A stretch of DNA of 64,000 nucleotides from Epiperipatus broadwayi (Eukaryota > Onychophora > Udeonychophora > Euonychophora > Peripatidae), in contig JAQFVV010006271.1 in assembly GCA_028023455.1 (NCBI GenBank), positions 60,001-124,000 of the forward strand, read 5' to 3'. Positions 10,401-22,769 of this stretch are shown here, in pieces; within the stretch, counting starts at the first letter, position 1; each line of letters starts with the position of its first letter. The position numbers and the translations under genes were made by a program. The notes under the pieces are model-generated. The model did not search any database. It was not told where the DNA came from and saw only the letters and a program-made list of their open reading frames with translations.

Positions 10401-11612
10401 TGTACCTTTTATCAGTAGTTTCAGAGTTTATATGCTTTAATTTACACATATTCATTGACCAAGTAATGTCCACAGCTGATAATTCATTTATTTGAATATG
10501 ACAGGTGTCCTCATGAATGTAACTATTTTTCCTGGTCAAGCAACCCCAGTTTACTATAATTAAAATTTAATAACAGTTGGAGAGAAAACAGTTTTTAATT
10601 TATTTATTAAGTGCCAGGATTCTAAATGTGAATCCACTGGCTCTCCTCTATTTGTAATAACCACTATTGCATAAGAATGTACTGCCCTCTGGAGGATTGT
10701 AATTTATGATAGTACATTGGCATTTATAATTGATAAAATTATACCAACTTAGTAATAAATTTAAATCAACAACAGAGTAAATTATATTACTGTGATTTAT
10801 TAATTTTATAATTCCAACTAATGTTTATTAGTAATAATAAGAGAAATATATAATAGCAAACTACTTTATTTGTTAAAAGTCAATGTTTGTGGGATTCAGT
10901 TTTTTTTAATTAGATTTATTACATCAATCAACAGTACTGATAATTTCCTGAAGGTGATCACATAAAAGAAAGTTTCTTACCAGTAAGTTTCAACTGTTTA
11001 ATTCTATCACTGCTCAAATTACCATGCACGAACCTTGTCCTTGGTGGAATCTGTTGTATGGTCTTATAGTATATTGGTATGCATTCCAAGGTTCTAAGAT
11101 TCAGGTAGATGGTAGGATTTACTCACAGCATTATTGTGACTCCAAGAAAGAAGGTGTCAGCGAATGAATTCTTTTCTACTCACACATTTAATAACAGCTC
11201 AATCTTCTGGTGAGAATATATTGAGGTATCTTATAGTGACTCCATCGAAATAAATTCAATTTATTGCAAATTGCTTTTTGGTGTCACATAGAACACAAAG
11301 AAAAGACCCCTGCTTAATGATGTCTTTTCTTTTATATCCTTCCTAATTTAAGTCAACCACACACATCCTATTTGCACCTTTTATTTTTATCCCCATTTTA
11401 ACTTCATCTGATTTACACATTTCTATTATATTTCTGTTTCCAAAGTTATCCCCCCCTCCTTCAGTGGCCATCTTTAATCAACAGTGAAAGAATGCTGTAA
11501 TTTCAATTTAAATAACTGTAATTGCATGGCGATAAGAACTTCCATTCTTAACTCAATAAAATCAATAGGTATTTTTTTTTTGTTATCCTTCTTTTTTTAA
11601 ATGTGGCTATAG
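10401..11612. other. AT-rich sequence without recognisable gene
   Basis: No coding frame or matched repeat was found. The part at 10970-11470 is less AT-rich and has C/T-rich stretches, but I could not assign it. Confidence 0.45.
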
Positions 11613-12180
<568 letters not shown>

Positions 12181-12182
<2 letters not shown>

Positions 12183-12745
12183 TTGTGTTTAATGGTAAAA
12201 TAAATATAACTGTGTAAATATTACTTCAGAAGTAGATATATATGTTAAACTTGTATAAATAAAATATTTAGAATTTCAAACTTTAATATATAGAATGGAA
12301 ATAATCAGACATTTGGAAAAGATAAGAAGCAGAGATTGGAGGGAACTGATAAGACATCAGGCGGGACTATATAAACTGTGTAGGAGAGGATCATGTGTCT
12401 TTTTGTTGTATTGCCTGATTGAGATCGAAGCTAATAATTGTATTTTGCTGATCAGAACTTACACGAGGGAGAAAAACCCAGATTATTGGATCTGAAGGTT
12501 CCAAAATCCAACTAGGGGAAAATATAACAGATCCTCCTGATCTTTTATTATTTTGTATGCCTTCATGGCTCTATGTAGGGTTAAGTTAAACTAATGTAAA
12601 GGTTTGATACATTTAACTAAATAAATCTTAGTAATTAGTAATTTTTGTGCTGGTTGTTTATTTGTGAAACTAATTTAAATCATTTTAGTAATTTATTGTA
12701 TGTTGTTTGTCCCTGTCGTTTCTCTCATGGGGCGGATACATTACA
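12181..12745 (+). repeat. 5' LTR of Gypsy element
   Basis: It aligns end to end with 16702-17262. The right LTR starts TGTTGTG and both end ATTACA, giving the usual TG...CA limits; the first base here is G, which also matches the flank. A TATATAAA box at 12368-12375 and an AATAAA at 12620-12625 fit an LTR promoter and polyadenylation signal. By eye there are about 30 differences in roughly 560 bases between the LTRs (about 5-6%), so the insertion is not recent. The small open frame at 12295-12495 is only LTR sequence. Confidence 0.88.
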
Positions 12746-12749
12746 AAGT

Positions 12750-12767
12750 TGGCGCAGCCACATACGA
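12750..12767 (+). promoter_or_regulatory. Probable primer-binding site of Gypsy element
   Basis: The sequence starts TGGCGCAGCCACA, five bases downstream of the 5' LTR. Beginning with TGG (complement of a tRNA CCA end) and its position make it the PBS candidate. I cannot assign the tRNA. Confidence 0.6.
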
Positions 12768-12838
12768 ACTACATGCAGAGTGAGAAGATATATAGAGAGA
12801 GTTTTTGCAAAGTCAGCTGAGAATATTAAAGTTGAAAA

Positions 12839-13631
12839 ATGTCATTAGGGCAAAGCAATATTACAGAGTTTGGGATAGAAAAACCACAGGAATGGCCTTT
12901 ATACATCACGCAATTAGAAAATTTTTTTAAGCTAAACAGCATAATGGAAAATGACAAAAAAGTGGGAGCTCTATTGTGTTTAGCTGGATGAAGAGTTATT
13001 GAAATTGTGAATAAATTGGGTGACGGGCCAGTAACAGACGGAGTACGTTTTGAAAAATTAATTAAAAAATTAACAGACTATTTTAGTCCGAGGCCCTCTA
13101 AACACATTGCCAGATTAGCTCTCAGAAATTGTATTCAGACAAAAGAAAAAAAAATAAAAGATTATAATATAGCTTTAAGGCAGTTAGCTAAAGATTGCAG
13201 TCTACAAAGATTTCGTGGAACAGGCTTTACTAAATCAGTTATTATGGGGAATGGTGGATGAAAGGCTACACCAGACATTATTAACTGAAGCTGATTTGTC
13301 ATATGAACAGGCTATTAAAAAGGGAATGGCTTATGAGGCAATAATAGAGCAAGCTTGCACTTTTAGAAACAAGGCTGAAGAGCCCAGTAAAATGGCAATA
13401 TATAAAATTGAAAAAAATTACCAGGAAAGGACTGAAGAAAAGATATTAATAAAATGTTTCTGCTGTGGAAAAGCAGGGCATATATCAAAGAAGTGCAAGT
13501 GGAAGAAAGAAAGCTGCTACAATTGCGGGGCAAAAGGTCATTTAGCAGCAGTGTGTAAAAAGCCTTGTAAAAAGGATATGTACAAAAAAAGGGGTATAGA
13601 TATGAAGAAACTAATATTAAGAAAAATATAA
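12839..13631 (+). pseudogene. gag of Ty3/Gypsy element (one stop, one frameshift)
   Basis: The start is the ATG at 12839 (MSLGQSNITEF...). The frame has a TGA near 12989, continues through the capsid-like region (ALRNCIQTKEKKIKDYNIAL) to about 13210 and then shifts into the frame of 13215-13631. The C-terminal part has two CCHC zinc knuckles of spacing C-x2-C-x4-H-x4-C (CFCCGKAGHISKKC near 13460 and CYNCGAKGHLAAVC near 13522). Gag packages the element RNA. Two lesions make it non-functional; the pol region follows within three bases. Confidence 0.85.
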
Positions 13632-13633
13632 TA

Positions 13634-13939
13634 ATGCCTAGGCAAGACCAATTTATGGTAAAAGTAAAAATATGTAATAGTGAGCTAAATATGGAAGTTG
13701 ATAGTGGATCAGGTATATCGCTGCGATGTATAAATGATTGGAAAGAAATCTCAAAAGCCAACACAAAAGTAAAAATACAGAATGTGGACATTAAAGTAAA
13801 AGATGTTAATGGGAATCCTATTAAAATAATGGGAAAAGTAGATGCTCCAGTAGTGTTTTGAGAGAAAGAATTTACACTGCCAATCTATATAGTTAAGAAA
13901 AAAATAAGCCCGTTAATAGGGAGAGAGTGGTTTAGACAT
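13634..13939 (+). pseudogene. Aspartic protease domain of Gypsy pol
   Basis: The stretch VDSGSGISLRC carries the D-S-G active-site motif of retropepsins, and the following IGREWF word near 13917 fits the protease-RT boundary. A TGA at 13859-13861 interrupts the frame. In the element this domain would cleave the Gag-Pol polyprotein. Confidence 0.75.
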
Positions 13940-14791
13940 TTGGGAATACAATTTTCCATTGTAAAAATGATTTTGACTGAAAAAGAAATTGTAAAATTAT
14001 ACCCAGACTTATTTACACAAGATCTGGGCTTAATTAAAACAAATGCAATGGAAATACATTTAGCGGATAATGTAAAAACAGTAATGTGCAAGCCACGTAA
14101 AATCCCTTTTGTGCAAAGGAAAGGGGTAGAAGACAAGTTAAAACATTTAGTAGAAAGCGGCATATTAACCCCAGTAGAGGAGGCAGAATGGGCCACACCT
14201 ATTGTGGTAATAACAAAACCAGATGGGGAAGTTAGATTGTGTGACGATTATCATGTTACAGTTAATAAATATTTGAATAAAGGTGCATACCCAGTACCTA
14301 ATGTACATGAAATATTAGCAAATTTGTCCAAGGCAAAATATTTTGCTAAATTAGACCTAAACTCTGTGTACCATCAGGTTAAAGTTACAGAGAACACAGC
14401 AAAAATATTAACATTAACCACGCATTTTGGGTTATATAAATGTAATCGTTTGACATTTGAAATTACTACAGCACCGAATATTTTTCAGGCAAAGTTAAAT
14501 ATGATATTGCAAGGAATTGAAGGAATGACACCATATTATAATGACATATTAATAATGGCGACATCTAGTGGAAATTTAAAAAGTAAAGTTTTAAAAGTAT
14601 GTGATAGGTTGAATAGGGCAGGTATAAAACTAAAACTAGAAAAATGTGTATGGGAAGCAACAAAATTAAATTTTCTAGGTCATACGATTTCAGATAAAGG
14701 AAAGTGCCCTCTGAGTGACAAAGTTTGGGCAGTAAAAAATGCACTAAGACCTAAAAATATAAAACAGTTGCAAGCGTTTCTAGGTCTGTAA
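13940..14791 (+). pseudogene. Reverse transcriptase domain of Gypsy pol
   Basis: This is an open stretch of 283 codons with Gypsy RT order: a VESGILTPVEEAEWATPIVV region, LDLNSVYHQVKV (usual LDL.sgYhQi), LTTHFGLYKCNRLTFEIT (usual F.th.GlyE...mPFGL), and YYNDILIM at the active site. The usual YLDDILI motif has lost its first aspartate (D to N) and the PFGL word is degenerate, so this RT should be inactive. FLGHTISDKG marks the RT/RNase H linker. A frameshift at 14791 ends the open stretch. Confidence 0.85.
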
Positions 14792-14823
14792 ATTTTTTCG
14801 AGCCTTTCCTGAAAAATAAGGCA

Positions 14824-15276
14824 ATGGTAGCAACTCCGTTATATGAATTATTACGTAAAGGGCAAACATGGAGCTGGATTGAAACACATGAAAAAGCTTT
14901 CAAAAAAACAAAAGATCTATTAGTATCAGATAAATTATTAGTGCATTTTGATAGCGATCAAGATGTTAGAATTACTACAGATGCATCAGAATGGGGAGTA
15001 GGTGCAGTCCTAGCTCATCCGATAGAGGGATGTGAGCGCCCTGTGGCATATGCATCCAGAACTTTGTCAAAGGCAGAAAGAAATTACAGCCAGATAGATA
15101 AAGAGGCGCTGGCAATTATATTTGCCATGAAGAAATTTCACAAATTTATTTTTGGCCAAAAATTCGAGATAATAACTGATCGTAAGCCATTGCTGAGTAT
15201 TTTCGGAAATGACCAGGAAACTCTGGAACATTTAAGTCCGTGTATGTTAAGATGGCATAATATATTGAGTTCATAG
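14824..15276 (+). pseudogene. RNase H domain of Gypsy pol
   Basis: It contains ITTDASEWGVGAVL (first catalytic Asp), the RTLSKAERNYSQIDKEALAI word with the catalytic Glu, and IITDRKPLLSIF with the next Asp, all characteristic of Ty3/Gypsy RNase H. It follows the RT after a short frameshifted gap and stops at a TAG (15274-15276). The domain degrades the RNA of RNA/DNA hybrids during reverse transcription. Confidence 0.85.
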
Positions 15277-16500
15277 GATTTTATATTGAAATACAAGAAA
15301 GGAAAGGAAATTTCCCACACCGATGCTTTATTGAGGTTACCAGATGACAAGGAGCCAATAGAAAGTGAAATAGAGGTGAATTATATTGATAATATGAACT
15401 CCAAGGTTTTAAATAGTGAAACTGTTAAGTGATGGACTAATGAAGATAAAGGATATCATTTGTTGACAACCTGGATTAAGAAAGGTTGGCCCAAATGTAA
15501 ACCAAATAATTTAGCTATGGGGTTTTGGGTTAACAGAGAAAACTTATCTATATGTAGGAGATATATAGTGATGGTGGACAGAGTTGTTATACCTCCAGTA
15601 GGTAGAGATAAGGTATCAAGTTTACTTCACCAAGGTAACCCGGGCATAGTGCGTGCAAAAGCTTTAGCACGTAGTTATGTCTGGTGGCCTCAAATAAATA
15701 ATGATATTGAGAAATTCATTAAAAAATGTTCACCATGTCAATTGGAAAGCTCATTGCCAGTTAAACAGTATTTATCTTGGCTGAAAGCAGTTAAACCATG
15801 GGAACGTCTACATATAGACCACGCAGGACCGATTGATGGAAAAATAATGCTAGTTGTGACGGACGCATACTCTAAGTAAATAGAGTGTCACCTGGTAAAG
15901 AATACAAGTGCACAGGAAACCATAAACTGCTTAAAGACAATATTCTATATACATGTATTTCTGGAAGTGATAATATCGGACAATGCAGCAGGATTTGTAA
16001 GCGAAGAGCTGAATAAATTTTTTGATAGTTATGGAATCAAACATGTGTATGCACCACTGTATCACCCTGAGTCAAACGGATTAGCGGAGAATGCTGTAGG
16101 ACAAATAAAAAATGTTTAAAGAAGAATAAAAATGAGAATATACAACAAACTTTATGGGAATGTATGCTGAACCAGCATTCAGCACCATCAACAGTGACTG
16201 GGAAATCGCCAGCAGAGCTACTATGTGGGCAAAAGATAAGAATTAAGCTAGATATTTTACGCCCCACTGCTCAAAAATTTGTGTGCAAAGAAACAGCTCA
16301 AAAATTGTTTGCAATCGGTGATCCAGTATGGATAAGAGACATTATTTGTAAAGTGTGGATAAAAGAAACAATTGAGAAAGTAATATCACAGCAAATATAT
16401 GAAATAACAGGACATAATGGATTAAAATATAAATGACATGTGAATCACATACGTAAAGCAGAACTGGAAGAGATGCAGATGGATATATTCGAACAACTAT
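15277..16500 (+). pseudogene. Integrase domain of Gypsy pol
   Basis: After several stops the frame at 15460-15879 gives the H2C2 zinc-binding region (LLHQGNPGIVRAKALARSY ... CSPCQ) and the start of the catalytic core with its first Asp (LHIDHAGPIDGK). The core continues past a stop at 15877-15879: ISDNAAGFV has the second Asp and HPESNGLAENAVGQIKN the Glu of the DDE triad. A last open part (16164-16436) is the C-terminal region. Integrase joins element cDNA to the genome. At least three stops or shifts make it dead. Confidence 0.82.
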
Positions 16501-16688
16501 AAGCACAGGAAACGAGTGATAAGACAGAGCAGGAATTACCAGAAGATACGCTAGGGGGAGATGAAAAAGAAGAAAGCGATGTTCAACATAAAGTGGAAAA
16601 AGGAAATTCGCTTAGACCTATATGCAATAAAAGAAAGCCTCTCCATTTAAACGATTATGTTTGTGGGAAAAACAATATTCTTCTAGAG

Positions 16689-16701
16689 TGAGGGGAGGAA
16701 G
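16689..16701 (+). promoter_or_regulatory. Polypurine tract of Gypsy element
   Basis: TGAGGGGAGGAAG lies directly against the 3' LTR start (16702). Its position and purine run fit the plus-strand primer site. Confidence 0.8.
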
Positions 16702-17262
16702 TGTTGTGTTTAACAGTAAAATAAATATAACTGTGTAAATATTACTCCAGAAGTAGATATATATGTTAAACTTGTATAAATAAAATATTTAGAATTTCAA
16801 ACTTTAATACATAGAATGGAAATAATTAGACAATTGGAAAAGATAAGAAGCAGAGATTGGAGGGAACTGATAAGACATCAAGTGGGACTACATAAACTGT
16901 GTAAGAGAGAATCATGGATCTTTTTGCTGTTTTGCCTGATTGAGATCAAAGCTAATAATTGTATTTTGCTGATCAGAACTTACGAGGGAGAAAAACCCAG
17001 ATTATCGGATCTGAAGGTTCAAAAATCCGACTAGGGGTAAATATAACATCCTCCAGATCTTTTATTATTTTGTATGCCTTCAGGGCTCTATGTAGGGTTA
17101 ACTTAAACTAATGTAAACGTTTGATACATTTAACTAAATAAATCTTAGTAATTAGTAATTCTCGTGCTGGTTTTTTATTTGTGAAACTAATTTAAATCAT
17201 TTTAGTAAATTAATGTATGTTGTTTGTCCCTGTCGTTTCTCTCATGGGATGGATACATTACA
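16702..17262 (+). repeat. 3' LTR of Gypsy element
   Basis: It is the partner of 12181-12745 and starts TGTTGTG directly after the polypurine tract. It ends ATTACA at 17262. The TATA box position reads 'ctacataaac', so it differs from the left LTR there. It is not followed by a short target duplication but by a second copy of the left flank. Confidence 0.88.
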
Positions 17263-17264
17263 AA

Positions 17265-17582
17265 AAAATATAATTAACATTATCTAAAATAAATCAAATA
17301 GAATTTATAAAAAATATCTATTTTATCTTTTTTAAAAATTGAATATTTTAACTCTAAAATACCAATGCCAATTACAAATATGGTATAATATATATTCCAC
17401 AAGGATATGTAGACAATTATCAACAAATGAACACATATGTCTATGTGTCATACAGAGAAGAAAAATTCTATAATAATAATAATAATATTTAGTCAATTGC
17501 ACTTTCACTTTTAGTACTGTGTATTAGAATCATGGAAATTTAAGTTAATCACAGGTTAATATTCCAGTGCATGCTCAGTGGG
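17265..17582 (+). repeat. Direct repeat A', second copy of the Gypsy left flank
   Basis: It matches 11613-12182 with a short AAT tract and continues without break into 17583 onward. It therefore looks like the unoccupied target site. See the finding on this duplication. Confidence 0.9.
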
Positions 17583-17989
17583 ACACTCATGATTCTTTGC
17601 CAATAAATTAGGCCTATTTTATCTTCTTCTTTGTATCATTAGTCTCTTTTTTTTTTTGAGGGATAAAAATCATTTCCACTATCTTTTTCATAATTGGAAA
17701 AAACAATTAATTTGAGTCTACTTTCAACTTTTTTTATTGGAATATGTGTTGTCTTGAATGCTTAACACTAAAATAAGTGGTATTACGGTCAGAATTTTGG
17801 CAAATAATTATATATACCATTTCACATTTACCATCTTGTTCTATACTTTTTTTAAATTATTAATCAGTCTATTTAGGCAAAAGTGTGATCTAAAGTTGAC
17901 ATTAAAATCTTTACAAATTCCTTCTTTTAGCCTGCAATCAGATTTGGTACAAAAGCTAAGGAAATTTATTCTTTGTCCATTTATTTTCT

Positions 17990-18480
17990 TTTTAATCTAA
18001 GTTATGTTTAAACTTAGGATTGTTATAAACACACTTAACTGTCTATATAGCATATTTTGTTGTGTCTCACAGATACAAAGCCATTAACATATTTCTCAAT
18101 ATTTCTCTTATCTGCTTCAAATGTACATAAATATAAATTGCAGTGTAAGAAATATTTAAATCTTGTCAATGTATATTTTAGAGGAATGTATGAAGAAGGA
18201 TGTATAAAGTCATTTTTAACGGCTTGATACTATTTTCTATGGAAACTCATTATGGTCTCTATCTATTTTTATATCTAAATATTTTAAATTTTGATTAATC
18301 TCAAATTCCATAATCCTTATCAAACCTGGAGCACTATTTAAATTATTAAAAATATTCTCAGTCATTTTTCTTGGAGCATATACAAAAACATATATTTTCT
18401 GTATAAAATATTACAATTTCTCTCTACTAATGGCTGTCTAATATAATCTTTAATCTCTGAAAAGCACTAACTGCAGATGA
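17990..18480 (-). pseudogene. Penelope-like reverse transcriptase remnant
   Basis: On the minus strand, 18400 to 18240 reads APRKMTENIFNNLNSAPG, LIRIMEFEINQ and NLKYLDIKIDRDHNEF. This matches the PLE RT pattern in which a beta strand with LPFLDVxIxR precedes a YRKPT-like word. After a frameshift near 18238 the minus strand gives RK.YQAVKNDFIHPSSYIP, corresponding to YRKPT.TD.....SyHP, then NIEKYVNGF, similar to the end of the RT. Stops and shifts abound. The RT catalytic YxDD region would lie just before and is not readable. The remnant adjoins the A' repeat at 17265-17582 and may have extended further before decay. Confidence 0.65.
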
Positions 18481-18589
18481 TACCGCTCATTGCCAACCCC
18501 ATCGGTCAGCTCTTTTCCATTTGGTAACTCCTTTGTATATCCTGCAGTAATATTCTCTTCAATTCATATATATATATATACACACACAA

Positions 18590-18607
18590 TAGCGGTTCCC
18601 AATCGTT
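18590..18607 (+). repeat. Possible left terminal inverted repeat of hAT element
   Basis: AGCGGTTCCCAATCGTT at 18591-18607 resembles hAT ends (CAGxGGTTCCCAA...). Its reverse complement is found at 25454-25470 with two mismatches. No matching 8-bp target duplication was seen. Confidence 0.4.
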
Positions 18608-19120
18608 GGATTGCATATCAGTATGAGTATAGATACCGGTACGCCACAAATAAAATTATAACAAAATATATTATATATAACATGTAATTAATTTTTTTAA
18701 ACATTTTTACTTAAAAAAAAATATCACAAAAGTATAATTGGTTAATTTTTTATATCAACATTTTTTTTTAATAAATAATAAAACAAAGTAAACGCTTTAT
18801 ATAAATAGTAATATTTCATGTCTTTACTAGCCCACGCTTTTTTCTATATGGAGGTATTTACAATCATAAAATCTGTTTGTAAAGGTTATTTGTAATGTTA
18901 TATCTAGTGATAATGTATTGAAAATACTCATAAATTGTTCTTTGTTCTGTGAATTATATAGTGGCTTTTATTAATTCCGTGAAATGCAGTCTACTAAATT
19001 TTAAAACATTATACATTTAACAATTGACCTAGTAATATTAAACGTAAGTTTCAAGTCGTATTTATTTGTTTTTATTATTATTTTAATTGTCATTTAAAAT
19101 ACGAAAATCAACATCGTAAT

Positions 19121-20860
19121 ATGAAAATATTTTTAGAACAGGCTGGTTGTAGTTATTCCAAATCAAAAGAAAATAAATTGCCAAATATGAGCAAAGATAA
19201 ACCATCGATATCAAAACAAAAAGATAGTTGAATTAAGACAGTATGATCCTATGTAAAAAGTATGGATTTTCCATGAAATCTGGCAGAGAAACTGAACCTA
19301 TTTCACAGTGTGTTATATATTTTGATTTTTTATCAAACAGATGTCTGAAGCCTTCTATTTTGAAAAATCATTTATTATCCTAACATCAAAACTTAAAAGA
19401 TAAACCAATTGATTTTTTTAAAAAGATAACTATGCGAAACTGTTGTATATTTTTTCATCAGTGTTAACACCAATTGTATACTGGCATCGTATTTAGCAAG
19501 TTGTCATATAGCCAAGTGCAGTAAAGCACACAAAAATGGAGAAACTTTGTGGCAATCAGTAACTAAAGATATAGTGAAATCTGTAGTATGAGAGATCGTA
19601 GCCAAGAAAATTGATATAGTGTGTCACTATCAAACAACACAATAAAAAAGTGAATGGATGATATGGCATCAAATATTGAAAATATTTTCATCAAGAGATT
19701 AAGAAAATTCCAATTTTATTGTTTGCACGTAGACAAAAGCACCGACATCTTTAAATTAGTGCAGCTACTTGTATATATAAAATTTGATATCCTCAGTAAA
19801 ATTCAAAATAAATATTAAGTCGTTATATGCAAAAACAACATCAGATGAAATATTCAAAATAATCAACGATTATTTTATTAACAACAATATAAGTTGGTAC
19901 AAATGTATTGGAGTTAGCACATCTGGTGCTCACATAATGATTGAACAATTATCAGGTGTAGTAACAAAAATTAAAGAAATAGCACCAGCGTGTAAATCTG
20001 TGCTCATCGAGAATTTTAACTACAAAATATATGCTTACGAATTTAAGATCTGTTATTAATAAAGCTGTAAAAATAATTAACTTGAAAAAATCAAAAGCAC
20101 TTAATTAGCGAACATAAAATGTTATTACTTCATACCGAGGTTCCGTAGCTCTCATGTGGCAAAGTTCTCAGCCAACTTTTTGAATTGTTCTGAGGTAAAA
20201 TATTTTTCTTATAAATACAAGAAATTCAATAAAAGATCAACTTACTGATGTAAAATGGCTATTTAGACTAGCATATCTATCGCATATTTTCTCATGGTTA
20301 AATGATTTAAATATGAGTTTTCAGGGAATTAACAATTTTCAGTTTGAACTTAACGCTAAAATAACTGCATTTAAAAATAAATTACCATTTTCGGAAAAAT
20401 AAATTTTAGTGTGTTTTCCACCCTATATAATTTTTCAGAAAAAGACAATTTATCAATAAAATATTGTGTCATTAATGACTTGAAGTACTATTTAAAATCT
20501 TTGTATGATTGTTTTCAAAAATATTTTACAAAAGATTATTTCTTTGCATTTACAGAGGAGGTTCCAGATAATATTCTTGTGAAAGAGACTTTTGTAGATC
20601 TTATTAGTGACGATAGATTGAAATTAAAATTTCAGAATATCCACTTGTTTTCATTTTGACTCTCTACCCTGCTAGAATATCCTGAACTCTCTCAACAAGC
20701 ATTATTAAAAATTTTAATGTCACTCAGTAACATATACTTATGGGAGAGTGTATTTTCTTATGATTGCGATAAAAACAAATATAGAAATTTGCTTAATATT
20801 GAATCAGATCTTCGCCTTAAAGCTGAGCAAATGCTGTTTTTGCTGCTGCTGCCTTCTAGG
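19121..20860 (+). pseudogene. hAT transposase remnant (ZBED5-like)
   Basis: Pieces in several frames follow the order of ZBED5/SCAND3-like hAT transposases. A BED zinc-finger region is near 19250-19430 (KYGFSMKSG, then ISQCVIYFDFLSNRCLKPS, NLKDKPIDFFKK). A D-K-S-T-D motif (VDKSTDIFKLVQLLVYIKFD) near 19735 corresponds to the usual LDESTD catalytic word. The open part at 19784-20059 contains SWYKCIGVSTSGAHIM and SGVVTKIKEIAP. Near 20717-20835 the dimerisation region reads SNIYLWESVFS, then NKYRNLLNIESDLRLKA. Many stops and shifts are present, so it is long dead. hAT transposases cut and paste elements with 8-bp target duplications. Confidence 0.75.
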
Positions 20861-20869
20861 CCTATATAT

Positions 20870-22769
20870 CTATACAAAAGCACAGAAAAAGGTTGTTTAA
20901 TATACGGATTCGGAGCCATTAATAGAGTTAATTTCTATGCTATAAAGCACAGAAAACATGCCATTTATCAGCAACCAGCCTAGTCTGCTTTAGTGTTACA
21001 CACTTTATCCCAATACTCACAGTACAATGTTCACTAGGGTATTGTGTGAGGGTGTCTGGACTTCAGACTAACACAACTCTTGAAATATGCATGTCAAAGG
21101 AATTTGCTTACAAGTCATTTGACCTACTATTACCTCCTAACAATTGTCCACCCATCGCCATGCTTCCCTACTCAAAGTGGAGTCTTCAAATCAATTTGGA
21201 AAGGGTAGGTCCAAGCAAGATTTTGACAAGTTTGTGTGAAAAGTCACATATTTTGCAAGAACACATCTATGACAAATAAAATGGCTGACATGTTAAAATT
21301 GGGCCAACTTCCAACCACAGAAGCCGTCCTGTACAGGGAATTAATTAATTCTACTGTAATAGAATCTTTGCAGTAAAGTAGGTCAATTGATAAAGTTTTA
21401 ATTTTTGCAGATGTGAAAAGGCATACCCCTCTGGCTATCATGCAGGACTAAGATGAAATTTTTTGGGACAACTTGGAGTTAAAGCAGATTTGAAATTTGT
21501 TGGTAGCATAAAATTGTTCTTGACTAAATTACAGAAATTGATGAAAATATATTAAATTTATTAAGCACAAGTAGTTGACATAGTAATAACATGAAAGGCT
21601 AAAACCTTTGGCAGATGCACTTTAAAAATGCTTATGTGACAGCCAATCAGATGTAACAATGACTGCACATGGAACTCTTAATTCTACAACACAAGCCAGA
21701 ACTATCAGAAAAAGATGGGATCCACCTTCTTCTATGCTTAAATTTATATATAAAAAAGCCAGGCTCAAGCATCTCTAACTAAACTAAGATAAGAGCGAGA
21801 AGCTTAAAACACCTTCACATTTAATTCACTAAATATTATATATAAATGAACAACACATCTTTCGATTTATTATGAAGCAATTTTCAAATCTAATGAAATG
21901 ATACTACCAAATGTAAATATATTAAATTTATTAAGCGCAAGCAGTTGACATTGATGAAGAAAATTAGAATGAATTATGATAAGCCTTCGACAAAAGAGAG
22001 GATGTATGACTGGGCAAATTCTCATAGTTCTATCCAGAGATCAAGAGAAATTGTCCAAAGAATGGTACATTTTATTAATTAATCTTTAAATACCCAACAA
22101 AAAAATTAATAAAAAAACCGATCGAGTTGGAAATTATTAATCGTTCTTATTAGTTGTGCTATTAATATCCATACACATTATCTTTCAAAGATAGCTATTG
22201 TAAGAAATCAATCAATAAATAAATTAATAATTAATTATTTTTCTTTTTCAAAAATGACCTGAAAAAGTAAAAGACAGTTCAGTAATTAAAGCATTATCAG
22301 CATCATTTTTTGGCCACCACGATGTAGTTGTAAAGTTTGCAAAGAGAGAGGAGGAAGGTTTTGCCACATGGGGAATTCTACTAGAATAGAATATTTGCAA
22401 TAATGTATTTTGACAAATTGTTCCAATAAATGTTATTAAGGAAATTAATGAATTATGTTTAACCCGTATAATTCTTATTCTTACACAAAGAATGGGGTGG
22501 GTCTGGTGACGTTATATGTATATGTTTTTGCTTAGCATCAATGCCAACAAGTAGCTGACATAATAGAATAGAACACTATCCTCTAATCTTGTTAAAAATA
22601 AACAGGATCAAATCTCACATTAATTAAAATAATTTTTCATTTTTATATCGTATAATTCTTATTTTGTGACATATATTCAATTTTTTTCTTTATTTTTTTT
22701 ATATTTTTACATCGTATAAATTCTACCTCTCATTAAGTGTGCTGCAATCTTTTGTTTTACATTTACAAC
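20870..22769. other. Non-coding sequence between hAT remnant and RTE copy 2
   Basis: No coding frame is recognised. It holds a direct repeat of about 38 bases containing 'atattaaatttattaagc' (21546-21580 and 21916-21950, 370 bases apart). It also holds a word at 22510-22545 that is nearly identical, in opposite orientation, to the subterminal part of the TIR element (4880-4925). If the TIR pair at 18590 and 25471 is real, this would be internal hAT sequence. Confidence 0.4.

Noticed and set aside
12295-12495. Open frame of 66 codons, repeated at 16816-17034
   Set aside because: It lies wholly within the two LTRs and its two versions diverge without coding constraint.
21046-21279. Open frame of 77 codons in a less AT-rich patch
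   Set aside because: No domain was recognised, no splice sites fit, and it lies between decayed mobile elements; chance or old repeat sequence is more likely.
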